Assembly (NCBI GenBank): GCA_032768795.1
Contig: CP136490.1
Coordinates: forward strand, 5,270,001 to 5,334,000
Length of the DNA stretch: 64,000 nt
Source: Tremella fuciformis
Lineage: Eukaryota > Basidiomycota > Tremellomycetes > Tremellales > Tremellaceae
Direction of reading: 5' to 3'
A model generated the notes under the pieces. It was not told the DNA's origin, made no database searches, and saw nothing but the letters and a program-made list of their open reading frames with translations. The position numbers and the translations under genes were made by a program. Below are positions 53,747-64,000 of this stretch, one piece after another (within the stretch, counting starts at the first letter, position 1; the number at the start of each line of letters is the position of its first letter).

Positions 53747-55907
53747 ATGCGCCCTTCCTGGCTTTCTCTGGTGTCTCTAGGTAGCATCCTCTTCCTGCCG
53801 ACATCGATAGCTATCCCAGACGTGACCGTTTACACAGGTCAGGCGACGACGACCTCAACGTCCTCGGCCGCCGGATCCTCCTACACTGGTCTACCAGCTT
53901 ACGATACAACTGTGCTCACGCCACCCTCTGCGCCTCAACCGCCGACCACCTCGTATGCTCTCGCTCTGCCCGATTCCACTCAAGATCTCAGCAACTATTC
54001 TTTGAGTATAACCCAAAAAGGCAACTTTCTGGGGTTCAGTATCGAACTCTCTGTAGCAGATAATCTGTTGGGAACGAGCGGCTCCCAGCTCAAAGTGCCA
54101 TTCCTCAATTATCTCGCCAATATTCGAGATCGTGCCGGCGCGGGTCCCATCATTCGTGTCGGTGGTAACAGTCAGGAGGGAAGCACCTTGTTTACAGCCG
54201 GTTTGGATGATGGCGACAGCGTGGAGAAGATCAAGACGTCAGACGATGTTGTACGTCGCAATCACGCCTCACTTGATGTCAAAAAGCTAAAAGTGTAGAC
54301 CGCGACGCCCATCATCAATTACTCCTTAGAGCTCTTTTACACCATGGCGAATATCTCATCATTGGTGAACGCCGAGTGGTTTTTCGGTCTTTCCTTCAAC
54401 GAGAGCAGTGTTACGGATGGCGATGCGAATCTGCCCCTTGTCGTCGAATACTCACAGGAGATCCTTGGCTCCTATTTGAGAGGCCTCGGCTTGGGGAACG
54501 AACCTGATCTGTACGTGCAGCCCCGGACCACCCGGAACGCGGCTGAGCCCTAGCTATGTTGACCATTCGGAAAGACCGTCAGGCTGGAACCTGACTAACT
54601 ACGTGTCAGAGTACGACATGGTTGTTCAAAACGTTGTCGAAGCAAATGTGCTCCAAACGACCGAGGCGTTTTTAGGTCCTTCTGTGTGCTGTCAACGCGA
54701 CGGCTTCCTGCTCAGTGATGTCTTGGCTTCCGGGTGGTTCACGTCCAATACCGACCACCTCGCTGCCATCACTGTGCAACAATATCCGACGAACAACTGC
54801 GACGTTGATGGCGATGCCATCTCTGCTCAAGACATCTTCGCTGATTTCCTCAATCATACAAGCGCGCAGTATCTCACAGGCCTTTTCTTGGAAGGCTCCA
54901 CCGAGGTGCAGGCGGCAGGCAAAGAATTGGTCATGCTGGAAATGAACTCTGCGAGTTGTGGAGGCTTTCCTGGTCTATCGGATAGCTTTGGAGCTGCCAT
55001 GTGGTAAGTCGGCTTCTGTAATCTGACGTCGAGGTTTGCTGAAATGGAAGGATGACCGATTGGGCTTTGCAAATGGCCTGGGGCAATTTTTCCGCGGCGC
55101 TAATGCATGTCGGTGGCCAGAACGTCTACTACAATGTAAGCGGAGGTAGCTACAGTGTCACATACGAAATGCTCATGACAGCCCTTCACGCCACCACCTT
55201 CATCGAAGGGAACCGGATATCTATGGACCACAGGATCAGTCTACTACGCTACTCTTGTGGTTGCTGAGGTTTTCGGATCTTCCAATGCTTCGCAAATTGT
55301 CGATCTCCTTGCCGACGACGACAACATGTACCATCCAGCTTATGCCGTGTACGAGAACGGCGCCCCTACACGTGTAGTGCTCTTCAACTACGTGGACGAC
55401 TCGACCGGCGCGTCGACTTTGACTGTGAATATTGCGTCCTCAGCGTCATCAGTCAGCGTGCGATACTTGTCGGCTCCAAGCGTCTCGGAACAGTACAATA
55501 TCACTTGGGCTGGCCAGACCCTCGGCACTTCTTTCGCCTCCGATGGGCGACTGTACGGCGATGTCGAAACAGCGACTGTGGAGTGCACAGACGGCAATTG
55601 CGGCATCACCGTTCCTGCTCCAAGCATCGCTGTCGTTTATCTGACAGATCAAGCGCTGAGTGATTCGAGCGTGCCCGAAACCGCGACAAGCACATATGCG
55701 ACGACTGTCGTGGGCACTGGCAGCGCGACAGTCGACTCCGGCGCACTTGCGACTGGCAATGGCCAGAATGCGCCGAGCGGAGTGACGGGCAGCAATAGCG
55801 AGGGAAGTGCTAGCGGCTCTGTTAGGCAATTGCCACGACTTCCTGTATCCTTTTGTCTTCTCTTCGGTCTGCTCATAGGGACACTGAGTCTATTCGCACA
55901 CGCATGA
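53747..55907 (+). CDS. Secreted GH79 beta-glucuronidase-like hydrolase, GPI-anchor candidate
   Basis: Glycoside hydrolase family 79 (clan A) enzyme, expected to cleave glucuronides of proteoglycans or arabinogalactan. Five exons (53747-54250, 54299-54510, 54554-55003, 55051-55135, 55182-55907) join in frame to 658 aa. A signal peptide (MRPSWLSLVSLGSILFLPTSIA) covers residues 1-22. The barrel contains GLGNEPDLY with the acid/base E236, and the nucleophile is E368 in MLEMNSASCGG. After WTTGSVYYATLVVAEVFG comes the beta-sandwich C-terminal domain. The tail is Ser/Thr/Gly-rich and ends in a hydrophobic stretch (PVSFCLLFGLLIGTLSLFAHA), consistent with a GPI anchor and a cell-wall or membrane location. 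The start at 53747 is chosen because it begins the signal peptide. Confidence 0.9.
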
Positions 55908-56046
55908 GGCAATGTTGTATCGATCTTAGCAATGAGCATGGATGATCTACCAGGATCGAGTATCTATCATTCAGAAGCACAGCCACGGGTCCGTCCCATC
56001 TTAGGCTTTAGGACACGCTGTACTCGAATGCCCACGTGTACACAAT

Positions 56047-57797
56047 CTAGGATTTGTCTACGATTTTGCCTAGTCGCTTCTTGCTCTTCTCCTGGAGTTC
56101 GACATACCCGTACCAGGCCTGCATATCAGTCAACGCGATCGCTGTGTGAAAGAAAGAGGGACCGACTCCTCCCAGCAGGGTCAACAATATGCCGATGCCA
56201 TTCGTCGCATTGATGTGAAGATCAAATAGGACAACGGCAAGTGCAATGGTGAGGACCTGTTTGCAACTGTTCATCAGACCATTTCATCGCGTGAACGAGA
56301 AGGAAATCCAATCACTTGGCCGACACTGTCATTGTCAAAGCCCCTGCCTTCTTGTTTGCCGTGAACGAGACGATGTTGAGACCGCATGCAATGATCCCGT
56401 TGACGAGCAAAGCGATCGCCTTGCCCCTAGTCATCTGTGTGGCACCGTAACGCCTCACGCGCTCAAGCTCTCCGGTATACCAACCGTACATGACACATTG
56501 GATGAAGGCTAAGGGCGACATGCGCATCAGCAGATCGAGAGGGTGCTGAAGGTCAACATGTGGCACATAATGTCATGGGCTCAATAGCTGACCAGTTTTA
56601 GACGTCCCCCGCCTCCAGTTTGAATAAGATTGGTCACAACAGTTTTCAGTGCCGCCAAGAACGTGCCCAATAGCGTCAGAATCAAGCCCCACGCGGTGAA
56701 GTAGTAGTCGCCATATGTCCTGTTACATACGTCAGCATTGGATCTAAAAGGGGATTGGTGACCAACGCGAATCCTACGCCGGCCACAACTGGCAACAGCG
56801 AGACCAGCTTTGGTATGCTGAATTGTTGACGCAGGATGACGGTGGCAATCATGATTGTGAACAGGGGCGTCGAGGCGCGCACCACTTGATGGAACTGCAG
56901 TTAGACAGTCCGACTCACCGAGACACTTGCATTCTTATGAATAGCACTCACTGGTACGGTCACGAGTTGCAACGATATGTTCGAGACCGCTATGTTAATT
57001 GTGTAGAGGACAGAGAAGGCGCCCAGTATCAGACTCTCCTTCTGCGTCAAGCGAGCGGGCGTCTCCACATTAGTCTTTCCGCATCACGCTCAATAGCACG
57101 TACAAAGGCCCCGCGTTCCAAAGCCAAATAGCAGCCGGCACAACCAGACAGTGCATGCAGACCAGTCAGGGTCTGCGTGTCATTCGTGTGCTTGGAGCTT
57201 AAGTAGCGTCGGACTCACGTAGGGGAAGGGAAATGAGACGAGGACGACCTTGTTGAAAAGGGTCAGACCCAAGTTGAAGAAGAAGTACATGCCTAGCCAA
57301 TACGCCGCCGAATCTGTAAACTTGACACGGGGAACAGGAATTGTCGGTGTGCTGGACCCGTCCTTCCCGCCAGACAGGGGGTAACTGTCGTGGAAGGAGA
57401 ATTGCGTGCTCTGCTTTTGGCTGTCGTACGTGTAATCGAGCCGAGTTGACGGAAAGGGTGGCTTTATCGAAGGCTCCTTCTTTCCATCCGCTGCTGGGGA
57501 GAACGGGTAATCGTCTGGTGTGGCAAACCCGTTCAGATTACCGGGCGGGGCTATGGTTGTCACGCCACCAGTGCTAAAGGCTGAGGTGGGGGGCAAAAGG
57601 GGCGAGAGTCGTGGTTTCGTTCCATCCATATCGCTCGAATCTCGAAGTAATGTAGTATGCGAGGGAGATACGTCACGAGCAGCATCTTGTCGCATGCGAA
57701 TGATGTTGTGCGGATCTCGTTGATCCGCAAGGATATTTGAAGCGGGGTCGATAGCTCGAGAGCCTCCGGCGTCGCCGACTTCTAAAGATGAGACCAT
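56047..57797 (-). CDS. Triose-phosphate/nucleotide-sugar transporter family (TPT/EamA)
   Basis: Drug/metabolite-superfamily membrane transporter. The start at 57797 (MVSSLEVGDAGG) leads a roughly 170-residue hydrophilic, Ser/Pro-rich N-terminus, then SAAYWLGMYFFFNLGLTLFNKVVLVSFPFPY, the typical first TPT helix. Later segments include SLILGAFSVLYTINIAVSNISLQLVTVPFHQVVRAS (with the conserved VPFHQVVRA), FTIMIATVILRQQ, LLPVVAGVGFALVTNP, YYFTAWGLILTLLGTFLAALKTVVTN and IACGLNIVSFTANKKAGALTMTVSAK. About ten helices are predicted. It ends in EKSKKRLGKIVDKS, a dilysine-rich tail that might retain it in the ER/Golgi. About six introns. The transported substrate cannot be read from sequence. Confidence 0.88.
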
Positions 57798-58210
57798 GTC
57801 TGCCAGCTAGCGGTGGTGTCGGTCAGCGCTACAAGCTGCTGGCGATAGCACTGAGCCCCGCGATCAGTCGTTGAAAGCTGCCAGTAAAGGTCGGGCGTCG
57901 TGAAGGCTTCCTAGATCCGAGCGTCGCTATGCTGTCCGACAGCCGCTGGAAGCAAGCTTAGAGAACAGTCGTATGGCACTGTTGGCAGAGAAAAGCTGGG
58001 AGCTGCCTGCACCAAGCTGCTTCAGTCGAAGACGAGACAAGGGATTCAGAGATGGAAAGAGAGAGGCTTGTACGCGACGAGATAGGTTCAGAGGGCGCAG
58101 CGAAAGCGGCTTCGGGCGTTTGGAGAACTCTATTTCCCTGAACCGCCGGCCGAGGGGTGGGTAGCATCACGTGACTACATTATCCTCACATCTCCATGGG
58201 TGTGGCTAGC
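57798..58210. other. Intergenic region upstream of the TPT transporter
   Basis: 413 bp between the transporter start codon (57797, minus) and the transcription factor stop (58211, minus). It presumably holds the transporter promoter. No gene or repeat seen. Confidence 0.4.
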
Positions 58211-60644
58211 CTACTTGGCATAACAGAGTCGCCCTCGAGAAGCGCAGCATGCTGCTCCTGGGCGATGCGGTTGTACTGATTGTGAGCCGCACCGGATGGA
58301 CAGTCTGGCACCACGACTCACTACCGCAAGGAAATCAGATACGTAAGAATGTCCTTCGGCGGAGCTCGGATACTTTTCCAGCAAACTTGACGCAACGAAT
58401 AATACCTTTTGCCTCATGCTGTCTCCATTCGCCGCAAGACTCTCGCTCGGCATACTGTTGAATCAGCAGAAAAAACCAGAATCAGATGACCCAGGCTAGT
58501 GGCGCAGACTGACTCTTCGAGCAGGGACAACACGTCTCGCTCCACCCATACTCTTTCCGACATTCCGTCAAAGCTGCTGCTGGGATCTGACTGTCCAACC
58601 GACCTAGCATACTGTCTGATGGAGAATCGAACCATTGCTTGACTTATAAGAATGTTTGCGCGACATATCGCAAACGCTTGCGCTTCTCGGAGCGTGGGAT
58701 CCGAGAGAGAGGAACTGGAGTTGGGGGTCGGGCCGACCGACGTTGGATTCGCAAGTTGTAAAGGGCCCGGTAGGACAGCCAGTATTCTCTCGAGCTCGTC
58801 AAGGAAGTGTTGTGCTGGACGGGCTGCGTTCTCAAGAGATGGCAATTGAATAAGCGGCGGGGACCACGGCATCCGCCCCTCCATACGGTTTGGATCGCCC
58901 GCTCTGCGATTCGCGGTCAAGATTTCGCCCAAAAGACAGAACAAGCGAGTGACGAAGTGAAACCCAGAAAGTAAGGGGACCGCGCTGGAAGATGGAGTGA
59001 AAGCGCCAGCGGGGGTGAGCAGGTTGTCGTCGATCGCCATGGGAAGTGGCAGGTATAAATCGTAGTCCTGAATATGAAGCGGTGCTGCAGTCAAAGCGGC
59101 GATAGTCCGATCGGACCCGTCTGACATCAGACAGCTCTCTCTGATAAGCGACTCACACAACAGCCAGAACACCCGTCGCCGCGTTTCCATTTCAATCGCA
59201 TCTCCTGATAGGCCCGACTTCCGCTCGTCATGGAGGCCCATAATCTGCGCCAACTTGATAGCTTCCGCGAGAATGAGGTCGGCGGCATTTTGCCTTCCGA
59301 GTGTTCCCAGATATATGTGTGTGCAGCTATCATGAGCTCAACCAGCCGAAGGGAGCTCACTATAAGGTCCTGCCAGTGAGTTCTCAGACGGCCCACATCT
59401 CTTCGAGGCACTCACGCAACATCTACTACCGTTATTGATTTGAAGCTCTTGTTTCGCAAAGCGGTACTTTCCACATAACAACGCTGATGGAGTCGACGAA
59501 GCTCGACAACTGGCATGAATGATAGAGCTGATCGAGGTAGTTGAATGATAGCGTAGGCCACTGTTAGGGTCAGTTTCGATAACTCGAGTCGCGTCTGAAC
59601 GCACAAAGGCTGAGAAGAAACCCCCTCCATGTGTCCGATTTCTCGTCTTCTCTCGCCATCAGTTGCTGGGAGAAAGTGGGCCAGTGCACAATAGGTAGCA
59701 ACGGACTGAACGTTAGTTTGCAAGCGCCCGAGACGGTACGTCGGTCTCACTAGAGATGGGCGTGATAACTCTGAAGTATCCTCAACACAGTGCTCCACTC
59801 AACTAGATCCTCTGTTTTTAGTCTCTTGGAGCGAGAGGCGGTCCGCTTCTCGGATCGGTCACCTTCCGATACAATGTTCGACCCTTCGCCACTGGACACA
59901 TGTGTCTTCTCTACAATGGTGCGAGATGCGGAAGGTGCTTGCGGCTCATTCAGTATATTCAGAGGGTCGACTCCGGCTACGTCTCCTGTAGCCGGCTGAT
60001 TTGACCAGAGCCAATCGAATGGAGAACCAGAAGACGATGCAATGTCGAAGTCATTGGCTCCCGTGTCGCCCGAACCTCCAGGTGCGATAGGGAGCCAGGG
60101 CAGCCCTAGCTCCGTGATGGATGAGCGTTGGCCGATAGAGTGATCAATAGAGTAGAATTGCTCCAGAATGTCGGGATGTAAGGCGGCTGGTTCGCCTGCC
60201 TGTCGCAAGGTATCCCCCCAAACCGAACGGGAATCTAGGCCAATATTGGCCAAGCTCGGTTCATGAGGGAACGGCACATGATGACCATGCGAGGAGAACG
60301 ATTGACCGGCCCACACTGCTTCAGGTGAGCGTCGTGAGGACGAAGGGGGTGCGGGCTGTCGAGCGAATCTGATCAAATCAGAAAGCAGTCTTTAGCCACA
60401 GGGCACAACCGTGTAATCCTTACCCGTTTGGAGGACCTGGCTTCTTACGCTCATGATTGTAAGAGCATATCCTTCCCAAGCTCAAGCAACCTTCGCATTG
60501 ATCTCCGTGCTCGTTCTTGACACACCGAACCTTGCGAGCTCTGCAGACATCGCAAGATTGCACTTTCTTGGTAACGTCTTTGGCCTCCTCGTGGGAAACC
60601 GACAACGTCTTGCGCCTCTTTGTAGGTGAGGCGGAATCGCCCAT
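58211..60644 (-). CDS. Zn2Cys6 fungal transcription factor
   Basis: Binuclear zinc cluster transcription factor. The start at 60644 (MGDSASPTKRRKTLSVSHEEAK) is the first ATG. The zinc cluster is CDVCRARKVRCVKNEHGDQCEGC then LSLGRIC, with six Cys in the C-x2-C-x6-C pattern. Residues about 75-270 form a Ser/Pro-rich linker. The fungal-specific regulatory domain (MHR) starts at VLRILQSYHAHLYPLLPIVHWPTF and contains RGFLLSLCAF, AEAIKLAQIMGLHDE, METRRRVFWLLCESLIRE and QDYDLYLPLPMAIDDN, all hallmarks of the domain. The tail PSESLAANGDSMRQKVLF fits the usual end of the MHR region. About seven introns. Target genes are unknown. Confidence 0.85.
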
Positions 60645-61200
60645 GACGTTGGATCCCGCTGAGTGCAATGCTACGTGGGTGCGACAGGGAGAAGTCAAGT
60701 CGAGCGACGATGCTTTTCGCTCATCGGGCAGGCGGGGCCATCATGTTGTCACTGGTTAAGGTCTACTGTATACACCCAGCAGCTTCACCGAGGGGGGAAG
60801 GGGGGGTCACGTAACGACCGACCTCGCTCCCCCACCCTTTGCCGCTCTCCCCCGGTCAAACACATGGCCCGGTTCACCCGGCCCCGCAAATCCCCTTTCT
60901 CCGGTTCCTCGTCCGGGTATTGTGGTCACAGGAGGCCGCTCTCATCGGACTTAAGGAGCGACATCGGACTCCACAAAACCCGGCTTCTGGCCGTGAATGA
61001 CGCCACACTCGCTCATCACAGACCTGGTACACTTTTCCCCGAGACGCCGAAGTTCTTGGTCGGATACGTCTATCTATGGAGAGAGTGTTGGGCTGCTTCA
61101 AGATCTGTTACAGCTTCAGGTAAAGACAGTTGACAGAGTGAGTTCTTTCTTCTCTCATGGGGCAGGCCAGGAGATTGCGAGCGTAGCTGAGCTCATGCAG
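60645..61200. promoter_or_regulatory. Divergent promoter of Zn2Cys6 factor and RPL16
   Basis: 556 bp between divergent start codons. Includes a G-run GGGGGGAAGGGGGGG around 60794-60807. A probable 5' UTR intron of RPL16 ends at the CAG just before the start ATG at 61201 (possible donor GTAAAG near 61121). Confidence 0.5.
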
Positions 61201-62351
61201 ATGTCCAACTTTTCTTCGGCTCCCATCGTCATCGATGGCAAGGGTCACCTCCTAGGTCGTTTGGCGTCGGTCATCTCAAAGCAGGTGAGTGCAGGATGGC
61301 ATATGCCTCTATCGCAAGGTGGATGAACTCTTGCGGGAAGCAATGTATCGGGATGCGGAATGTGGGGTACGCTTGGCAAGGATACATGGCTGTTTGGAAT
61401 CTGGAGACAAGCGGGGATGAGTTGTCTGAGGGGAATCTTCTGCCTGGAATGCAAGGGGAGAAGGCTAGCTTAGGGAAGTGAATCGTGAAGGAAGGAACTG
61501 TCAAGAACAGCTGCCGAAGAGAAGAGACGACAGTTGAAAATGGCGGCTGCTGACGCTGTGCCCTTCCTCTCTCACTTCGACTTGCTTTCCGCATCCCCTG
61601 CTCATAACTGCGACGCTCCTCCAGATTCTGTCCGGCCAGAAAGTGACAGTGGTCAGGTGTGAGGAAATCAACTGCTCCGGTAGCTTCTTCCGGAACAAGC
61701 TTAAGTACCACGCATACCTGCACAGTCAGTGTCGATCATTTAGTAGCTTTGCAGTCATCTGATGAACCAGAACGCCATATCGTCAACCCCAAGAAGTCGG
61801 GGCCCTTCCACCACCGCGCTCCTTCTCGCATTCTCTACAAAGCCGTACGCGGCATGGTGGGTCCCTCGCTTGCTGTCCCACAACTGCTCACGCGTATTTT
61901 TGCTTTCTCACCATGCCTTGGAACGCACAATTGCCCATTCTTCGTCATCCCAACAGGTCCCCCATAAGACCTCTCGAGGCACAGCAGCTCTGAAGCGACT
62001 CGAGCTCTACGAGGGCGTGCCGCCTGCGCAAGATCGTGTGAAGAAGATGGTGGTACCGGCTGCTCTTCGAGTGCTGCGACTCAAGCCTGGCCGCAAATTC
62101 TGCACCTTGAAACGGATCTCGCACGAAGTCGGTTGGGGCTACAAGGATGTCGTCGACCGCTTGGAAGAGAAGCGGAAAGTCAAGGGTCAGGCTTACCACG
62201 AGAGGAAGGTGAGTTCGACCAACAAATCCACGCAATGCGATATAGTTCAAAGGCGAAGAGGACTGAATCTCAGACTGCCGCACTTAAGCTCCAGACCAAG
62301 GCCGCCTCGTCGGTTGCCGAGGATCCTCTGCTCGCCTCTTATGGGTTCTAG
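61201..62351 (+). CDS. RPL16: 60S ribosomal protein L16 (uL13, human L13a)
   Basis: Large-subunit ribosomal protein. Five exons (61201-61284, 61625-61724, 61771-61856, 61957-62208, 62274-62351) join in frame to 199 aa, exactly the yeast length. Motifs: [110 protein letters not shown] and [20 protein letters not shown]. Intron 1 is 340 nt, about eight times the usual length here. The start at 61201 follows directly after a CAG that looks like a 5' UTR intron acceptor. Confidence 0.96.
61285..61624 (+). other. Long first intron of RPL16
   Basis: A 340-nt intron with GTGAGT donor and CTCCAG acceptor, much longer than neighbouring introns (about 40-50 nt). Such introns of fungal ribosomal protein genes can host snoRNAs or regulatory signals. 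I see no convincing C/D or H/ACA box set by eye; a weak GGATGAG...CTGAGG pair lies near 61413-61430. Confidence 0.55.
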
Positions 62352-62645
62352 ATCCAGCTGCTGTACTCTATTCAGCATGCATGTAGATACACCTCATGTA
62401 TGAATGACACCGCTTCGTCCCTCCCGTTTGCATTAATGACTTGTTTAGGGTTTGGATCGTTAGAGCAGGAATTCTATTGACTGATCGATAGCCTATAAGC
62501 TACTAGTAGAGTGCTGATCATACAAATCGCTTGACCTGATCACATTTGCGCTCCTTCCTGTTACGCTGTGCGCATATCGTCGGCCTTGGATCACTGTTCG
62601 CATCGATACTCGCGTTCAACCTACGTCGATGAAGGCAGGCTCGCT

Positions 62646-63806
62646 ATGCTGGAATACATCTACGTTTGCCGTCATGGTTTCCGGTGGCTTTGCTCCTACC
62701 ACAAAGACGATTAACATGCTAATAGCACAGTTCGAATTGGATTGACCCCGACATCAAGACGGGGCCCACGGGTATGAATCGTGATCCTCCCGTGAGATTC
62801 CAACATCTCGCATCAAGGACAGATTGATCAGACGCAGCTTGCGGCGTACGGCCTGCAGCAGGCCCGCCAGTTGGCAACCTTCCTTTCCGGACCAGACATT
62901 GAGCGACCAGAAGCTGTCTTCAGCTCTGCTTTTTACCGCTGCATACAAACAGCAGAACCGACTGCTCGATCGCTCAAGTTAGATAAGATACGTCTCGAAC
63001 ACGGGGTCGGCGAATGGTAAGTGAATACTGAACCTGCCTCAGCAGCTAGAGAGCATCATTCAACGAGGGGACAATGACCTCGCAGGTACTCCACTGTGCG
63101 ACCCGGCACTGGTCTACATCCCCGACCTGCTACCGCGAGAGCACTTGATCCTCTCTTCCCCGGACTGCTGGATCTTGAATGGCCTTCTACTGTTTACCCT
63201 TCTCGAAGAGGCGAGACTTTGGACGAGTTACAAGAGCGCCTTGACCTATGGGCGGAAGCTTGGACGTGTAGAGTCGAGGAACTCGGACATCGCTGTGTGG
63301 TCGTTTTCGCCCACGCCGCCAGTGTTATAGCCATTGGTCGAGCTGTGCGTATCGCCGAAGATCGGGCAGTGCTCATTCGATAGCTGACCGGTGATCGGGC
63401 TCTGGATGTCAGTGCAGGTAGTGCATCTTGCTCTCTATATCGGCGTCGTACTTCGGGAATAGACCTCTCGACTCCGGCACGAGTCCGAACGGCCCAACAA
63501 GTTGGCGGTGATAGCTCAGCGGATCATGCGGCATTGATGGACGTTGACAGCGGTCTGCTTGATCTACAAGGCGGCGAGTGGGATCCCGTCTGGCTAGGCA
63601 GGGCAGACTACCTTGACAATGGTGTAGAGAGGGACTGGAGTGTAGGGCTTTCCCGTCCGACTCCTCGCTCATTGAGCTGATCAGAGTTTCGAGATGTAAC
63701 GACAGTCGATGGTCAGGTCATTCAGGTGGGTTCCACAACCCTCGGGAAAGATACAGTCTCACGCGACGCAGGACGATGGAGATCATGGGCCACACCCGGC
63801 GCATGA
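62646..63806 (+). CDS. Histidine phosphatase, TFIIIC tau55 (Tfc7)-like
   Basis: Phosphoglycerate-mutase-fold protein related to the tau55 subunit of TFIIIC in yeast. Start ATG at 62646 gives MLEYIYVCRHGFR with the catalytic RHG motif. Next exons read SNWIDPDIKTGPTGMNRDPP and TQLAAYGLQQARQLATF, then FSSAFYRCIQTAEPTA, all with family arginine/glutamate positions. The second catalytic His lies in CVVVFAHAASVIAIGRA. PSTVYPSRRGETLDELQERL is a strong family motif. The C-terminal part reads LQGGEWDPVWLGRADYLDNGVERDWKFRDVTTVDGQVIQ, the beta-rich TFIIIC_sub6-like domain. About six introns; stop at 63804-63806. Both active-site His are kept, so phosphatase activity is possible. Some basidiomycete homologues are annotated only as phosphoglycerate mutase family, so the TFIIIC role is an inference. 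Confidence 0.78.
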
Positions 63807-64000
63807 TGAGATACCTTGTGGTTTGGGACCAGGGATGAGCAGGTATTTGAGAAAGCGGGCGGTACATAGGCTACCGAATGGAACATGAGATTCTGCAAGA
63901 CAGAACATGACACTACGTATTGAAGAGAAAACCGAGGACCGGAAACCCTACGATTATGACGCAAGTGCTTCGTTTCAAGCCGTTTCAGGCGTTGTCAATG
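63807..64000. other. Downstream sequence at window end
   Basis: 194 bp after the last stop codon, with no supported gene. A minus-strand ORF at 63722-63964 is a shadow overlapping the gene end. Confidence 0.4.

Noticed and set aside
61413..61430. Possible C/D box snoRNA in RPL16 intron 1
   Set aside because: The C-like and D-like boxes are too close together and no terminal stem was seen.
1..64000. tRNA, rRNA or CRISPR features
   Set aside because: I found no A/B-box tRNA pattern, rRNA segment or regular direct-repeat array by eye; a tRNAscan or Rfam run would settle the tRNA and snoRNA question.

Overview
The window is nuclear DNA of a filamentous or yeast-like basidiomycete, most likely Tremellomycetes. 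The class is an inference from overall gene style, not from a marker gene. Protein genes are densely packed on both strands and cut by many very short introns, mostly 37-60 nt, with CTGAC/CTAAC-like branch sites. The products are recognisably fungal. No prokaryotic, organellar, rRNA, tRNA or CRISPR sequence was recognised.

Layout, left to right. 1-13 kb: a coiled-coil protein of unknown role, then UTP13 (U3 small-subunit processome) diverging from TFC3 (largest DNA-binding subunit of TFIIIC). 13-18 kb: a multi-pass membrane protein and an intact pogo/Fot1-type DNA transposon with 40-bp perfect terminal inverted repeats. 18-25 kb: a PP4 regulatory (HEAT-repeat) subunit and a nine-exon short-chain dehydrogenase with an N-terminal presequence. 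24.9-35.1 kb: two almost identical, apparently full-length Ty1/copia retrotransposons inserted head to head, 48 bp apart, each with its own 5-bp target duplication and identical LTR pair. 35-45 kb: RPL13, a SIZ/PIAS SUMO ligase, NudC, the mitochondrial ADP/ATP carrier and exonuclease V. 44.8-53 kb: a small membrane protein, a CCDC43-like protein, a She3-like coiled-coil protein, the nucleolar MIF4G protein NOM1/SGD1 and complex I subunit NDUFA5. 53-64 kb: a secreted, probably GPI-anchored GH79 glucuronidase, a triose-phosphate/nucleotide-sugar type transporter, a Zn2Cys6 transcription factor, RPL16 (uL13) and a Tfc7-like histidine phosphatase.

How the genes relate. Most are independent housekeeping genes. 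One theme recurs: ribosome and RNA polymerase III biogenesis (UTP13, TFC3, NOM1, RPL13, RPL16, TFC7-like). UTP13 and TFC3 share one divergent promoter of about 460 bp that contains a 17-bp palindrome. The mobile elements sit in intergenic promoter space, not in genes. I found no clearly new biological system. The most notable structures are the roughly 10-kb inverted retrotransposon pair beside the dehydrogenase promoter, an intron of NudC without a GT donor at the conserved position, and a frequent GTCAGT splice donor across unrelated genes. Exon borders were placed by hand from reading frame, splice consensus and remembered family motifs; where exon sums are given they close in frame.
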